A DNA stretch of 64,000 nucleotides, from contig JACVVK020000228.1 of the NCBI GenBank assembly GCA_018292915.2, forward strand, positions 506,501 to 570,500, given 5' to 3'. This DNA is from Batillaria attramentaria (Eukaryota; Mollusca; Gastropoda; Batillariidae). The translations under genes were made by a program, and so were the position numbers. Positions 25,164 to 49,305 of the stretch are shown piece by piece. A model generated the notes under the pieces. It ran no database searches. It worked only from the letters and a program-made list of their open reading frames with translations, and was not told the DNA's origin. Every line of letters starts with the position of its first letter. Position 1 is the stretch's first letter.

Positions 25164-25391
25164 ATGGCGGCAAGCTGGAATCTCATTGACAAGAAACAGC
25201 GTAAAAAACCCGATGTCAATTTTTCTGACGCAGAATTCCGCGTCTTATTTGATGCAGTACAGGAACATCATAATGTATTGTTTGGAACTCTGAACGGGAC
25301 TGCTGTCACTGTTTATGGAAAGAAGACATCGACTTTACTCAGTAACCCCATCCAGAGATATATATGTGTGTATAAAAATAATAAAAAGTAA
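25164..25391 (+). pseudogene. Myb/SANT-like transposon ORF fragment
   Basis: Begins MAASWNLIDKKQRKKPDVN and continues FSDAEFRVLFDAVQEHHNVL then FGTLNGTAVT, which resembles the first helices of the Myb/SANT-like (NAIF1/MSANTD type) DNA-binding protein of Harbinger elements. Homology stops about where the fold-back palindrome begins (25310), so the domain is truncated and the last residues are read-through. Confidence 0.5.
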
Positions 25392-26530
25392 TAAAGGAAT
25401 TTAAAATAACAAACCAACCAACAAGTAAGAAGAAGAAGAACACTTATAGTGTTGTGATGAATTTTATTTTGTATTTTTGTGTTTTTTGTATGAAGATGAA
25501 GATGAGAATGAGTATGAAAAGTGAGGTGAAGCAATGGTTGATCTTTAGTTTATATCATTGTGAGATTGTTGTCTGGTGTGGTGTATGTGGGTGTTGTGTA
25601 TGGTTGTTGTGGTTTTGCTGTAGGGTGTTTGAAGTGTGATGAGGATGTTGTGGGTGCAGGTGCAGATGTGAATAATTTGTGTGTATGTGTAGATAAGGGT
25701 GGTGTAGATATGGTTGTGGAAGGTAGTGGTATGGGTGTATGGTTAATAGTGTTGCAGGTGTACTAAATTGCAATTGTAGTGTGTATCAGTATGCATGTGT
25801 GTTGATTAATGTTTGTCAGTATGAGCATGTGTTGCTTTGTTAGGTGTTTGTAAAAGTGGTTGGTGAGGGCGTCTGTATGGTTATGTGGCTGGGTTTGGAA
25901 GCAGAGTTTTTTTTTATAACTGTAGAAAGGAATAAATACTTACTGGCTGGTTTTGTAGGGATATTGAAAAAAACTCTGCTCCCAAATCCAGTCACACACC
26001 CATACACACGCCCTCGCCAACCACTTTTACAAACACCTCCGAAAGCAACACATACTCACACTGACAAACACTAATCAACACACCTACAACACTACTAACC
26101 ATACACCCATACCACTACCTCCCACAACCATATCTACACCACCCTCATCTACACATACACACAAATTATTCACATTCACATCTACACCTGCACCCACAAC
26201 ATCCTCATCACACTTCAAACACCCTACAGCAAAACCACAACAACCATACACAACACCCACATACACCACACCAGACAACAATCTCACAATGATATAAACT
26301 AAAGATCAACCATTGCTTCACCTCACTTTTCATACTCATTCTCATCTTCATCTTCATACAAAAAATACAAAATAAAATTCATCACAACACTATAAGTGTT
26401 CTTCTTCTTCTTACTTGTTGGTTGGTTTGTTATTTTAAATTCCTTTATTACTTTTTATTATTTTTTATACACACATATATATCTCTGGATGGGGTTACTG
26501 AGTAAAGTCGATGTCTTCTTTCCATAAACA
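25310..26530. mobile_element. 1.2 kb fold-back palindrome nested in the transposon
   Basis: 25310-25908 is repeated in reverse complement at 25968-26530. Outer ends read TGTTTATGGAAAGAAGACAT and its complement, and the loop is about 60 bp. The left arm has about 36 bp (near 25765-25800) absent from the right arm, plus scattered substitutions. No target duplication is evident and neither arm codes for anything recognisable. Confidence 0.85.
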
Positions 26531-26572
26531 AACCTTTCTTTAGATTTCCCCCTTGAAAAATAGAGGTAGGTA

Positions 26573-26640
26573 TGCCTACGAGGCTACGATATCGAAGTTG
26601 GAGCCAAGATCGGTATCGAAGTTGGAGCCAAGATTATGTT
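26573..26640. repeat. Two copies of a 24-bp unit inside the transposon
   Basis: TATCGAAGTTGGAGCCAAGA occurs twice, 24 bp apart (near 26589 and 26613). Confidence 0.8.
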
Positions 26641-27154
26641 TTCTCCCAAACCTACCACACAGCATCACACGTGAAAACCAAAATCGCCGCATCCACGACG
26701 TGTGTAAATTTAGTATAGAATCCGCATGCTTGTAAAAAGTCTCTGTTTGTTTGACCCAACCCTACACTAGCCGCCCGTAAAACATTTTAGCAAAATAAAC
26801 ACAAACGAAGATGTCAGCGACTGACAGGTGGTCTCCCCCATATATTTCGCATGTGTTTTAGGCCTATGGAAAACATAAGTACTTTCAAAGTTCCGGAGAA
26901 TGAACGAAAGATCTAGTTTGGCTATCACTGCTGTACGTAGGCTACGTAGTGCATTTCGTTCGATGTGTTCAAGTAAAACTAGTACGGAACACAGAAAGAT
27001 CGAATAGCTGTTCGAGAGATCCAAAGATGGACGCATCCGCTGAATACTTCCTGCTAACTCAGCATTAATCATATCTGCCACCGACGATCCAGCAGAATCT
27101 ATGTTGTGATATGGTTTTACAATGGTTAGAATGAAGTTCAGCCGGATGATTTTG

Positions 27155-27159
<5 letters not shown>

Positions 27160-27222
<63 letters not shown>
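27160..27222. repeat. (GT)n array inside the transposon
   Basis: About 31 GT units; lies within the segment bounded by the 20-bp direct repeats. Confidence 0.95.
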
Positions 27223-27223
<1 letters not shown>

Positions 27224-28173
27224 GTGAATTTAGATGCAGCTAGCCGCTAGCACAGTTTAAGTTACCGTGATTTGTAAAGTTGTCCGAAAAAAAAATTACG
27301 CTGTATCTGCGTCAGCCGCGTTTGTTTACTGTTTGTTTACACTGCATGCACACGTACCACTTGAGGTATTTTTTTTTTTCTTTTTTTTTTTTTTGAACAA
27401 GAAAGCGAAAAAAAATGGTTGTTTTTTCAACAGGAATACCAAAAGAAGTTCAGCCGGATGATTTCTGATTCCAAGGTCTTTGCTACGATTGTACTTACGA
27501 ACGGGGGAAGGCAGGCGTAAAGTTACGAACAGACCTACGAACAAAACTGCCGTACGTACGCGTCGTGACTCTCGATTTTCGTACCGAAAACGTTCGTACC
27601 GCTACGAACGTTCGTAAAGCCGAAACGTACGCGTCGTGACCCCGGCCCCAGGAGATTCAAACGCGGAGCCGCAGACCGGTCACCTCAACCACTAGGCCAA
27701 ATCCACTTTGGCTAAACTACACAGATCCTGTATATTCCTATTAAACATAGCGCTCCACAGGACACCCTAGAAATGATTTAGAATTCTTTATGAAAAAAGA
27801 AACCAAGCAGCCAAAGACTCACGTAAAGGGTAAATTTAAACAAATTCCAAAATTTGCAGTGGTAGCAGCGACTTTCTACTCACTGTTCTATCCTCCGTTG
27901 TCTGCTAGCTCTTGTGTCAGTCGCGCATAAATACAAACAGTCCACAAGCCAGGATCATTTTCACTGTTTTCATTATTACCTGGCATGAAACTTATCTAGA
28001 AAGCCAACAAACAGCCTCAGATTGCTATTTCTTACTCTGGACTTAAATTTTAAAACGGGGGCAAAAAAATTATGTACTATATTTAGACGAATTGCTACTA
28101 CATGCCCTGCAAGTAATTGGTGTGGTATCGACATTGTGCTAAGAGAATGATGATCGAGTGACAATCCCGTGGA

Positions 28174-29247
28174 TCAAGTTTCTTTTACAACATTCCCAAC
28201 ATTCCCTTTCTCAGACCAACAACAAATCAATTTTGTAAACTCTCTCCGAAATTTTCTTCCCGTCAGGCAGTACAGATAAAAATTCAAAGAGGAATTGCTG
28301 CAGGCAAGCAGGTATAAGATTTCCCGGAGAAATAAGAACTGATTCTCAAAATACTCCAAGTCAACAAAGAATATTATGTTGAAGATAGTCACAGGTGATG
28401 CGAGAAGCAGGAATGCTGTTGAAATTATGACAACAGTCAAAGTTGTTGAAGAGACTTGCTTTGCACGGCCATCGATTTGTTCCGTTCGACCTGTCGTTAG
28501 CGTTGTACGAGCTGAAGTCACAGACTTTGCTAGTTTCCAAGCTAGAACCCCATTGCCTGAGATCAGAAATGCGAAAGGAATCAAGGCGTACAGAAACAGA
28601 TCAACGTACAACCAAACGTTAGTAGAAAAGTAGTGGTAATCCGAGGAAGCAAAGAAGCAGATAGTCTCACCGCTGTTATCTCTACGCACCAAATCAAATC
28701 CGTACAGAATGTGTGAATATAGTAGTGAGAATGTCAAGAATAAGAAGCTAACCACAAGCTTGGATTTTGTTTGTGTACACAACACGTTCACGCGGTGCGG
28801 CCAGACGACTGAGGCAGCTCTCTGCAAGGTCAACGCAACCAGAATCCATGCCGATACAGCCGCAAAGACGTTGAACATCCACGAGATCGTCTTGCAGGCC
28901 AAGCCGTGGAGTGTCGCCAGGTCAAAGTCAACGGCATTAGCCAACCAAATACGGACGAGCCCAGTGTAGAGGAAGCCAGAGTCGGACACGGCGAGAGCCG
29001 TCAGATACACGTTCAACGCGGACCAACCTGACTGCATACGACGCATTATAATGATCGTCATCACGTTGCCAAACGTTCCCAAGGAGAGAATGAACGGCGG
29101 GTAGATTTTCCACAGCCATACCAGGAACGTCTGCAACGTGTCTTGGGTTCTTCTCGCCTCGTCCGTAATGTTGTGTGGTGAGCTACTGATGAGGATGTCC
29201 GTAGTTTCTGCGATTGAGAAACTTGACCTAGTGAAATTCTGTGCCAT
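28174..29247 (-). CDS. GPCR-3: intronless class A peptide-type GPCR, shorter N terminus
   Basis: 357 residues, near-identical to GPCR-1 from TM1 to the C terminus (same QRA and NFYLY variants, same ending GNVVKET). The start is MAQNFTRSS; the ATG used by GPCR-1 is lost here and an in-frame stop lies upstream, so the N terminus is 22 residues shorter. It keeps NFT and NIT glycosylation sites. The 3' flank (27800-28173) matches the GPCR-1 flank almost base for base. Confidence 0.87.
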   Translation of the reverse strand: MAQNFTRSSFSIAETTDILISSSPHNITDEARRTQDTLQTFLVWLWKIYPPFILSLGTFGNVMTIIIMRRMQSGWSALNVYLTALAVSDSGFLYTGLVRIWLANAVDFDLATLHGLACKTISWMFNVFAAVSAWILVALTLQRAASVVWPHRVNVLCTQTKSKLVVSFLFLTFSLLYSHILYGFDLVRRDNSGETICFFASSDYHYFSTNVWLYVDLFLYALIPFAFLISGNGVLAWKLAKSVTSARTTLTTGRTEQIDGRAKQVSSTTLTVVIISTAFLLLASPVTIFNIIFFVDLEYFENQFLFLREILYLLACSNSSLNFYLYCLTGRKFRREFTKLICCWSEKGNVGNVVKET

Positions 29248-29528
29248 GTCCGATATCTGATTGTTTCTTGCACACAGTCGCTCTAATAGCTGAGGTCAGG
29301 TATAAATAGTAGAGTACCGTACAGATTTTGGCCGGACACAAATTATCTTTCCGAAGCTAAATGTTTTCGGAATATTTCATATTTTTAAAATGAAGATTTT
29401 CTCATATAACTGCTATTGCACTAACGGATATCCGTGTATCAAAATGTCGAGCTATTCTCAAGTTTCTCTTTTTGTTTGCTTGTCATTTTCATAGAAGATT
29501 TTGGAGACTTCCGCGCCTTAATGCGTAC

Positions 29529-29591
<63 letters not shown>

Positions 29592-29723
29592 ATATCAAGT
29601 TTTTTGTTTTCAAGAAAAAGGGGTGGTAAAAAAAAAAATTCTCTCTTCTTTTAAAATTGTTCTATTTCGGTTCACGTCAAAAAAGCAGTCGATGTAAGAT
29701 GCTGTCACTAATTATTATATTCG

Positions 29724-29785
<62 letters not shown>

Positions 29786-29878
29786 GCTTATACACGGATC
29801 TATCGAATGCGCCCCTCATAATTATGAGCAGCATAGGCTCAAATAGATTCCCTCGTGCGTGCGTGCGTGCGTGCGTGC

Positions 29879-29949
<71 letters not shown>

Positions 29950-30072
29950 GAGCTTAAATATGTAACTTATAGATTTTTCTTTCTTTGCGCATACATGTAT
30001 TCTCGTAGTATAGCAACGGCAAATTCGAACATGGTATTTCTGCCAAAACTGTTACCGTTGGAAAATAAACAT

Positions 30073-30122
<50 letters not shown>
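29529..30122. repeat. GT, CT, (GCGT)n-(GT)n and CT arrays in GPCR-3 5' flank
   Basis: (GT)n 29529-29589, (CT)n 29727-29781, (GCGT)n-(GT)n 29857-29946 and (CT)n 30075-30122. The order parallels the flanks of GPCR-1 and GPCR-2. Confidence 0.93.
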
Positions 30123-30639
30123 AGAAACAAAACCTTCGATCGCTTTAGCTCCCCCCCCCCCCCCCCCCGCCTTCACGACGCTGCGCTCGTAGAGCTGACA
30201 TTTCTAACAAATCGAATCCTGACATAAGGTTTGGAAAACAGGATGCAAGATAATTAACGGAGAGTTCACGAAGGCAGCGCTATGCTCTTACACTCATTCG
30301 ACCACATTTGACGATGATTTCAAATAGTTCCCAGGAAAACAGTCCAGGCAAGATTTAACTCTTTTAAATTTGATTCCGGAATCGAACCCGCAATTCATTA
30401 ATCGAGATTTCGAGGCTTGGTCATGATCACCTGATCAGTTTTTTAATGACGGTTGGCGCAAAAAAGGTGATAATTATAATAAACAAACACAAGATAATTA
30501 TAATTATCTCTTATATTTACCATGATCTCGAGATCACTGTAATCATTTCTAGAGAAAATTGTATCACTTTTTCCCGCCATGCTGCTGTTCTAAGAGCACA
30601 AAGAGTGGTCATTGTAATTATCTTTAGAAATATTTACAA

Positions 30640-31030
30640 CGATTAATAATAATAATAATAATTTATTTATTTATATAGCGCTGTAATCTACTTATAAGAC
30701 AGTCTAAGCGCTAAAAGTACAGGTAAAGGTACAGATAAAAGTCAAGGTTCAGGGCCAGGGCAACTGCACGTATGGTACTTAATAGGGAGATGGAGAAAGA
30801 CGGAGGCAGGTTAGACGGTGCTTTGAGATGAAAACACGTAGGTTTTTATATTTGTTTTGACGGTTTCGAGGGAGGTTGACTGGCGGAGCGAAAGAGGCAG
30901 AGAATTCCAGGCTTTTGGACCTGCGTAGGAGAAGGCTCGAGAGCCAACAGAAGAAAGTTTAGTACGTTGGATTCTGAATATCAGAGTATCGGATGAAGAC
31001 CGGAGGGAACGCGACGGAGTGTAGAGTTGG
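30640..31030. repeat. Dispersed-repeat-like segment after (AAT)n
   Basis: Starts with (AAT)n and TTTATATAGCGC, then GACAGTCTAAGCGC and GAATTCCAGGCTTTTGGACC. Such AGCGCT-type repeats are common in marine invertebrates (memory only). No tRNA-like head seen. Confidence 0.4.
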
Positions 31031-31174
31031 AACTAGGTAGGATGGGGCAGAGTTATGATATCAGTGATACTGAATTAGCTGTTACACCAGGTGACTTGGC
31101 TGAATACCGACGAGTATTTACTACATGACACAGATCCGTCGCTGAGCTTTAGGGAAGGGACGGATCGCGTCATG

Positions 31175-31556
31175 GAGCAAATACGAGTGGACAGTTCGGA
31201 ACAAATTTGTGGTCAACGTGGTATTTCAGCGGTGAGTTCTGTCGCATTCACCGGCACAGTACATTTTCAGCCTGTTTCAGAGATTATTACCAGCATGAGT
31301 TGTCTCCGTTGCCGCAACAAGCACGAAGCAGAGCACAAAGTCGCTGCGGTTCTGTGTATGCACGGGGGACAACTCATGCAGGCAATACAATAATCTCTGA
31401 AACATGCTGAAAATGTACTCTGCCGGTGAATGCGGCAGAACTCACCGCTTCTGTGCACACTGTGAAATACCACGTTGACCACATAGCTGTTCAGAACTGC
31501 ACCTTTTTCTTTGTCACCGAGTATTTCAGGGTTTTTTTTCTTCTTAGGTATCACTT
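31175..31556. mobile_element. Palindromic fold-back element, copy 1
   Basis: Arms 31205-31307 and 31370-31485 are near-perfect reverse complements (GTGGTCAACGTGGTATTTCA and complement; CATGAGTTGTC and GACAACTCATG). The outer part reads TTTGTCACCGAGTATTTC. No ORF. Shares sequence with 50483-50863, in reverse. Confidence 0.75.
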
Positions 31557-31664
31557 GTGTAGGTGCAGATCTCGGCTAGCCGATTTTGGTTCAGTGCCGA
31601 GACTAGGCGTAGTGAAACCCGATGGTACGGAGTTGGCTACAAGCACTCCATACCTCTATTTTCC

Positions 31665-31820
31665 ATATCCGGTCTCTGAAGTCAAACTGGGATGAGCTGA
31701 CAGAGCGTCGGACTTGAACTGCTTGTGTCCTGAGTTCGAATTCTGACCGGGAGCCAAAACTTGTGCGGGCTCTTTTTCTTTTGTTTATTTGTGTTGTTGG
31801 TGGTGATGTTATTTTTTGGG

Positions 31821-31914
<94 letters not shown>

Positions 31915-32145
31915 GTTGTTGTTGTTGTTGTTGTGGTGGTGGTGTTGTGTTGTGTTGTTCGGTTTTGTTATTGTGGTGTTGTGTTTGTTTGTTTGGGGGT
32001 GGGCGGGGGAGGAGGCTGTTTTCTTGTTGGTCGTGGTGTTTGTTTGTTTGTTTGTTTGTTTGTTTAGGGGGTTACGTCACCCTATATACGATATCATCTG
32101 CACGTGGTTGAAAAGGACGTTAAATCCGCTAACGACCAATCAGCA
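31665..32145 (+). mobile_element. SINE-like composite with expanded GT/GTT core
   Basis: tRNA-like head (GAGCTGACAGAGCGTCGG, GAGTTCGAATTC), then about 300 bp of GT, GTT and GTTT repeats, then the end GTTACGTCACCC through AAGGACGTTAAATCCGC. The same head or end recurs at 16886-17640 and 50990-51060, so the core appears to have expanded within the element. Confidence 0.55.
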
Positions 32146-32319
32146 AGGCTCAAGTAAGTCCAAGCTAAAATACTGAATCAATTATTACTTTATCAACACT
32201 GCCTTCGCTAGCTTTTCCTCTCTACAGCTGCAGGATATTATACCATAGTTTTACTCGCGCAGAATATTTCCACAACTACCGCCCGTTTGTTTCAGTAGAA
32301 CATTCCAGAGACTAACGTT

Positions 32320-32762
32320 GCTTTCTGCTTTGACTGGACTGTGGCTAGACTGTGGCTAGACTGTGGCTAGACTGTGACTAGACTGTGGCTAGACTGTGAC
32401 TAGACTATGACTAGACGAGACTCGGGCTGTTTTCACGCTTGCTTGCATTCAACCTTCCGGGTTCACCCAGTCAGTCACGAGCGGCCAGGCGTGAAGACGA
32501 AATGTGCTACCGTCATATGGTAAAAACGACCTAAACGATTATCAATTCCATGCCGCTTAGGAGCTTTTACCAAATGCCGGGAGTATTATACGGACACAGG
32601 AATGAAGCAAAGAGAAGCCGAGTATTGCGGGGTTTGTTTGTTTGCTGGTTGGTTGGTTGGTTGGTTGGTTAGTTGGTTGGTTGGTTGGTTTCTTTGTTTG
32701 TTTGTTGTTGGCGGTTTAATCGCGTAAGCACCTTTGCAGTTGCACGGGTGCTGCTTATTGGA

Positions 32763-32820
<58 letters not shown>
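32320..32820 (+). repeat. Dispersed repeat C, copy 3
   Basis: The first part is expanded into an 11-bp tandem array (GACTGTGGCTA, 32336-32416). Core and the end (GGTT)n, TATTGGATCACACACAC are as in copy 2. Confidence 0.75.
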
Positions 32821-32824
<4 letters not shown>

Positions 32825-34150
32825 GACGGAGGATTATCACGTAGACTCCCGTTGCAGTACACACGTGAGCCAAAAAACCAACATGGCGCCCACACCAGGA
32901 GACTGCGAAGTAGCGATCAGCCTTTCAAAACAAACAGATGTCATGTTGAACTCACCCGTCCTGAACTGAACTGACTTGACCTCCATCTCTGAACGTCAGG
33001 GGAAGTACCTATTTTTCCCGTTGGGTCGGTCAGCCCCGCTTACTTACGGTTATAGGCGATGTAACATACTTATTCGTCTGTGCTTGTAGCTGTGCATTTA
33101 AACGTGAGATCGAGATACACTCAGTCACGCTACGTATTTCTGATGAGCCGTCTCCGTCCTGTCGCAGAGAAGAGCTATAGGTTTTAACTCTGTTGTCATG
33201 GCAAACAAAACGTGCTGGATTCAAAATGATCAGCAGTCAGTGTCGAGAAATTTCCGACAACCGCATAGATATGTAGGCAGGCAGGCAAGCAGACGGACAG
33301 GACTACAGTCAGTCAGTCAGTCAGACAGACAGACAGACAGACTGTCAGTCAGTAAGGGTTATTGCGTATCTCTCGGCAAGTAAATCTACCAAATCAACCT
33401 TTACAACCTGCACAGCCACACTGACATTTCACTTTCCGAGTCAAATCCAAAAAGTTATATGCACAGATGGGAACTTTCGAGAATCTTATCTAAACACTGC
33501 CCAGTATGCTGTCACCACGTGACTATAGCTTTTGAATGCTATTAGCCTATTAATTCGTAGCTATATAGTTCACAGGCGCGATCGCAGAAGGAAGTGTTTA
33601 GTATTCCCTCTGTATTGAAATGCAGGTCAGGCCGACACACACGTAATTCACAACAAACACTATGTTTGCACGCGTTCAGTCGGGGACGAGTGCAGACAGG
33701 TTGCGGATTTGGGCACAGGGAATATCGTGGGTCTGTTGACAGCACGGCTATTCTCTGCACGTACGCTTAAAGCCTCTAGGTTTGTAACGCCGCCGAGACG
33801 GAAAACCCCCGCTTTTGAAGCACTAAGACTGTTTGCCAGATAGAATTATGTCTCATTGCCAGATAGAATTATGTCTCATTGCCAGATAGAATTATGTCTC
33901 ATTTGACCGTCGCGACCGTTTTCGTGACTTTGTGGCTTCCACAAACTGGGACTCGAAAAATCTGGTAAAAATAGTCACCAATCAGCGCCGTCTAGCTGGT
34001 CTACAGTCCGCAACCCTATAACGTCGTCTGCTCAGTGGGCGGTACACATTACGCCGGCCAGTCACCAGAATGGTTTCAGACAATATTGTGACGCAAGTGA
34101 CTGATGCGTTCAAGCGCATTCGATGAAAATGTTACCTCACGATGTCGTAT
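32821..34150. other. No gene seen; tetranucleotide and 23-bp repeats
   Basis: (AGTC/AGAC)n near 33300-33355 and the triple 23-bp repeat at 33833. No exon of gene A found here. Confidence 0.5.
33833..33901. repeat. Three perfect 23-bp tandem repeats
   Basis: TTGCCAGATAGAATTATGTC plus TCA, three times without a mismatch. Confidence 0.95.
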
Positions 34151-34269
34151 GCCTATCATACGTATTGAGACTTTAAGGCGTGTTGTCTGCTGATTCCGAT
34201 CGAGGTGTCGGGTTCCAATCCCCTGACGGAATTATAGCTGAGGATTATTTTCTCATCAGATCGAGTCAG

Positions 34270-34416
34270 GGAAGCCGGGGTGGTCGAATGGTAGAGCGTT
34301 GGACCTCTAATGCTCGGGTCGTGAGTTCGATCCCGGCTGGGGCCAAATATATGTGTCTTTGATATCACCCTATGTGGTGGAAAAGGACGTTAAACCCCCA
34401 AACCCCCACACCCACC
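34270..34416 (+). mobile_element. SINE-I with 18-bp target duplication
   Basis: Flanked by identical CTCATCAGATCGAGTCAG at 34252-34269 and 34417-34434. Head intact; a small deletion in the body removes the GCTGGC...GCCCC part. Inserted in a SINE-IV element. Confidence 0.88.
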
Positions 34417-34548
34417 CTCATCAGATCGAGTCAGTTTACGTGCGGACTCGTTTTACGGCGCCTGTCTTGCTGCCTCCGTATACACATGCATGCATAACTA
34501 TGAAGCGTGCACGTTATAGATCCCACTCCAAACAGGAAACGGTGAAGG

Positions 34549-34713
34549 GTGGGTGGGTGTTTAGGGGTTTAACGTCCTTTTCCACCACATAGGGTGATAT
34601 CAAAGACGGGGCAACGATGAAAAAGCCAGCACAATATTTGGCCCCAGCCGGGATCGAACTCACGACCCGAGCATTAGAAGTCCAACGCTCTACCATTCGA
34701 CCACCCCGGCTCC
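34549..34713 (-). mobile_element. SINE-I with 16-bp target duplication
   Basis: Flanked by identical CAGGAAACGGTGAAGG at 34533-34548 and 34714-34729. Full-length, opposite to the neighbouring SINE-I, and inserted into the same SINE-IV element. Confidence 0.88.
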
Positions 34714-34993
34714 CAGGAAACGGTGAAGGAAGGGTGAACAGTTACAATATACCATGAATGCAGGAAAAAAAAATGGTTGGAGCAGTACAATAGCGACGAG
34801 CTTTTCAGCGGCCATACATTCCGATAACATACCGACACAATACAATACCAATTACGTCTTCGTGTGGTTCGTAAGGGACAAAATAAAGTTCTCTGTGTAA
34901 CAAGACAATGACAATGACTAGACAATCTTAAGTGTTGATATGTGTGTGTTTGTTTTCGTGCCTGTCTTTGCGTGTGGGTATTTGGATGGGGAT

Positions 34994-34995
<2 letters not shown>

Positions 34996-35057
<62 letters not shown>

Positions 35058-35088
35058 TCGTGCGTGTGTGTGTGCGCGTGTGTGTTCT
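34996..35088. repeat. (GT)n array upstream of gene A
   Basis: Lies about 0.45 kb before the ATG; the equivalent (GT)n at 51807-51874 lies 0.47 kb before the gene B ATG, with homologous flanks. Confidence 0.93.
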
Positions 35089-35503
35089 TTTTCGAAGGAA
35101 GGATGGGGATACGTCAGGGATGACAGAAGATTGCATCTTTCAGTCTGAGCTTCGCGGAGTCGAAAATTGACAGTTATAACTTCAGTAGACCGCTGTCCGT
35201 TTTTGACATCGCGTACGTACGTGGTAAACACCAAAAGGAAAAAAAAAAAAAAAAACAACCTAAAGGCACCCAGTCGCACTCTTCGAAAGGGAAGTTTATT
35301 GTGTTGGGACATGCGCAAAAGCTGACGAAAGGTTCAGCCACGGTTGTCTCGTCAATCCCGGAAGAGAACGATTGATACGCTTGAATACTTGGCTCTGTAT
35401 GGAGGTACCGCTTAGACGAGAAGTCCGAGACAAGAGCGAAAGAAACAGAGACAAATAATTATCTTGTGTGTGGATCTTCCTTCGCAAATTTTTTTCGGAA
35501 AAC

Positions 35504-48905
<13,402 letters not shown>

Positions 48906-49240
48906 CTCTATCCTATGCATTGACCACGACAAGAAGGAGGAAAACCGCTTCATATAAAATACACATAGATTTTTCTTTTTTATTATTTTCACAAATACTT
49001 CAGCAAAGAGATCGCCTGAGATCATTGTGTTGCACAAGAGAATTTCTATTCTTTTCATTTTCGGCATGAATGTAAACCGTTATTTCGTGTACAGCCTTAA
49101 CCCTACAGACTCGATGGACTATCGTTTATGTGTTTAACGAACTATGACGGCAGTTGTGTCGCGGGATCGTTGTATCGCACAAGAGAATTTATTTTTTATC
49201 GTTTATTTGTGTGTGAAAAATGTGCCGTTATCGTTGGGCC

Positions 49241-49241
49241 G

Positions 49242-49302
<61 letters not shown>
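49241..49302. repeat. (CG)n (CA)n array after gene A
   Basis: A short CG stretch then about 27 CA units; likely within or just past the 3' UTR. Confidence 0.95.

Positions 49303-49305
<3 letters not shown>

Larger units (their letters stand above)
24963..27648. mobile_element. TIR transposon, Harbinger-like, 3-bp TSD
   Basis: Ends are perfect inverted repeats, GGGCCGGGGTCACGACGCGT, flanked by CAG on both sides (24960-24962 and 27649-27651). Copy 1 preserves the empty site with a single CAG at 12952-12954. Subterminal regions (24963-25090, 27490-27648) repeat the motifs TCACGACG and TTCGTA/TACGAA many times, probably transposase binding sites. A Myb/SANT-like ORF fragment near the left end and the 3-bp TSD suggest the PIF/Harbinger superfamily; no transposase is recognisable, so the copy is non-autonomous. 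Confidence 0.75.
24930..30440. repeat. Segmental duplication, copy 3 (contains GPCR-3)
   Basis: 24940-24962 and 27651-27785 are one continuous block in copy 1 (12942-13085), separated here by a transposon. 27808-28173 equals 13520-13885. The 5' flank 29248-30440 again ends in (CT)n and CCTTCGATCGCTTTAGC. Confidence 0.75.
34160..34800 (+). mobile_element. SINE-IV-like element carrying two SINE-I insertions
   Basis: Outer element: B-box-like GGTTCCAATCCCCTGACGG, then TTTACGTGCGGACTCG, ACACATGCATGCATAAC and ATAGATCCCACTCC. Two SINE-I copies in opposite orientation, each with a perfect target duplication, interrupt it. Confidence 0.65.

Noticed and set aside
26767..27081. 104-residue minus-strand frame in the transposon
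   Set aside because: Considered as a transposase N terminus, but no DDE or helix-turn-helix signature is visible.
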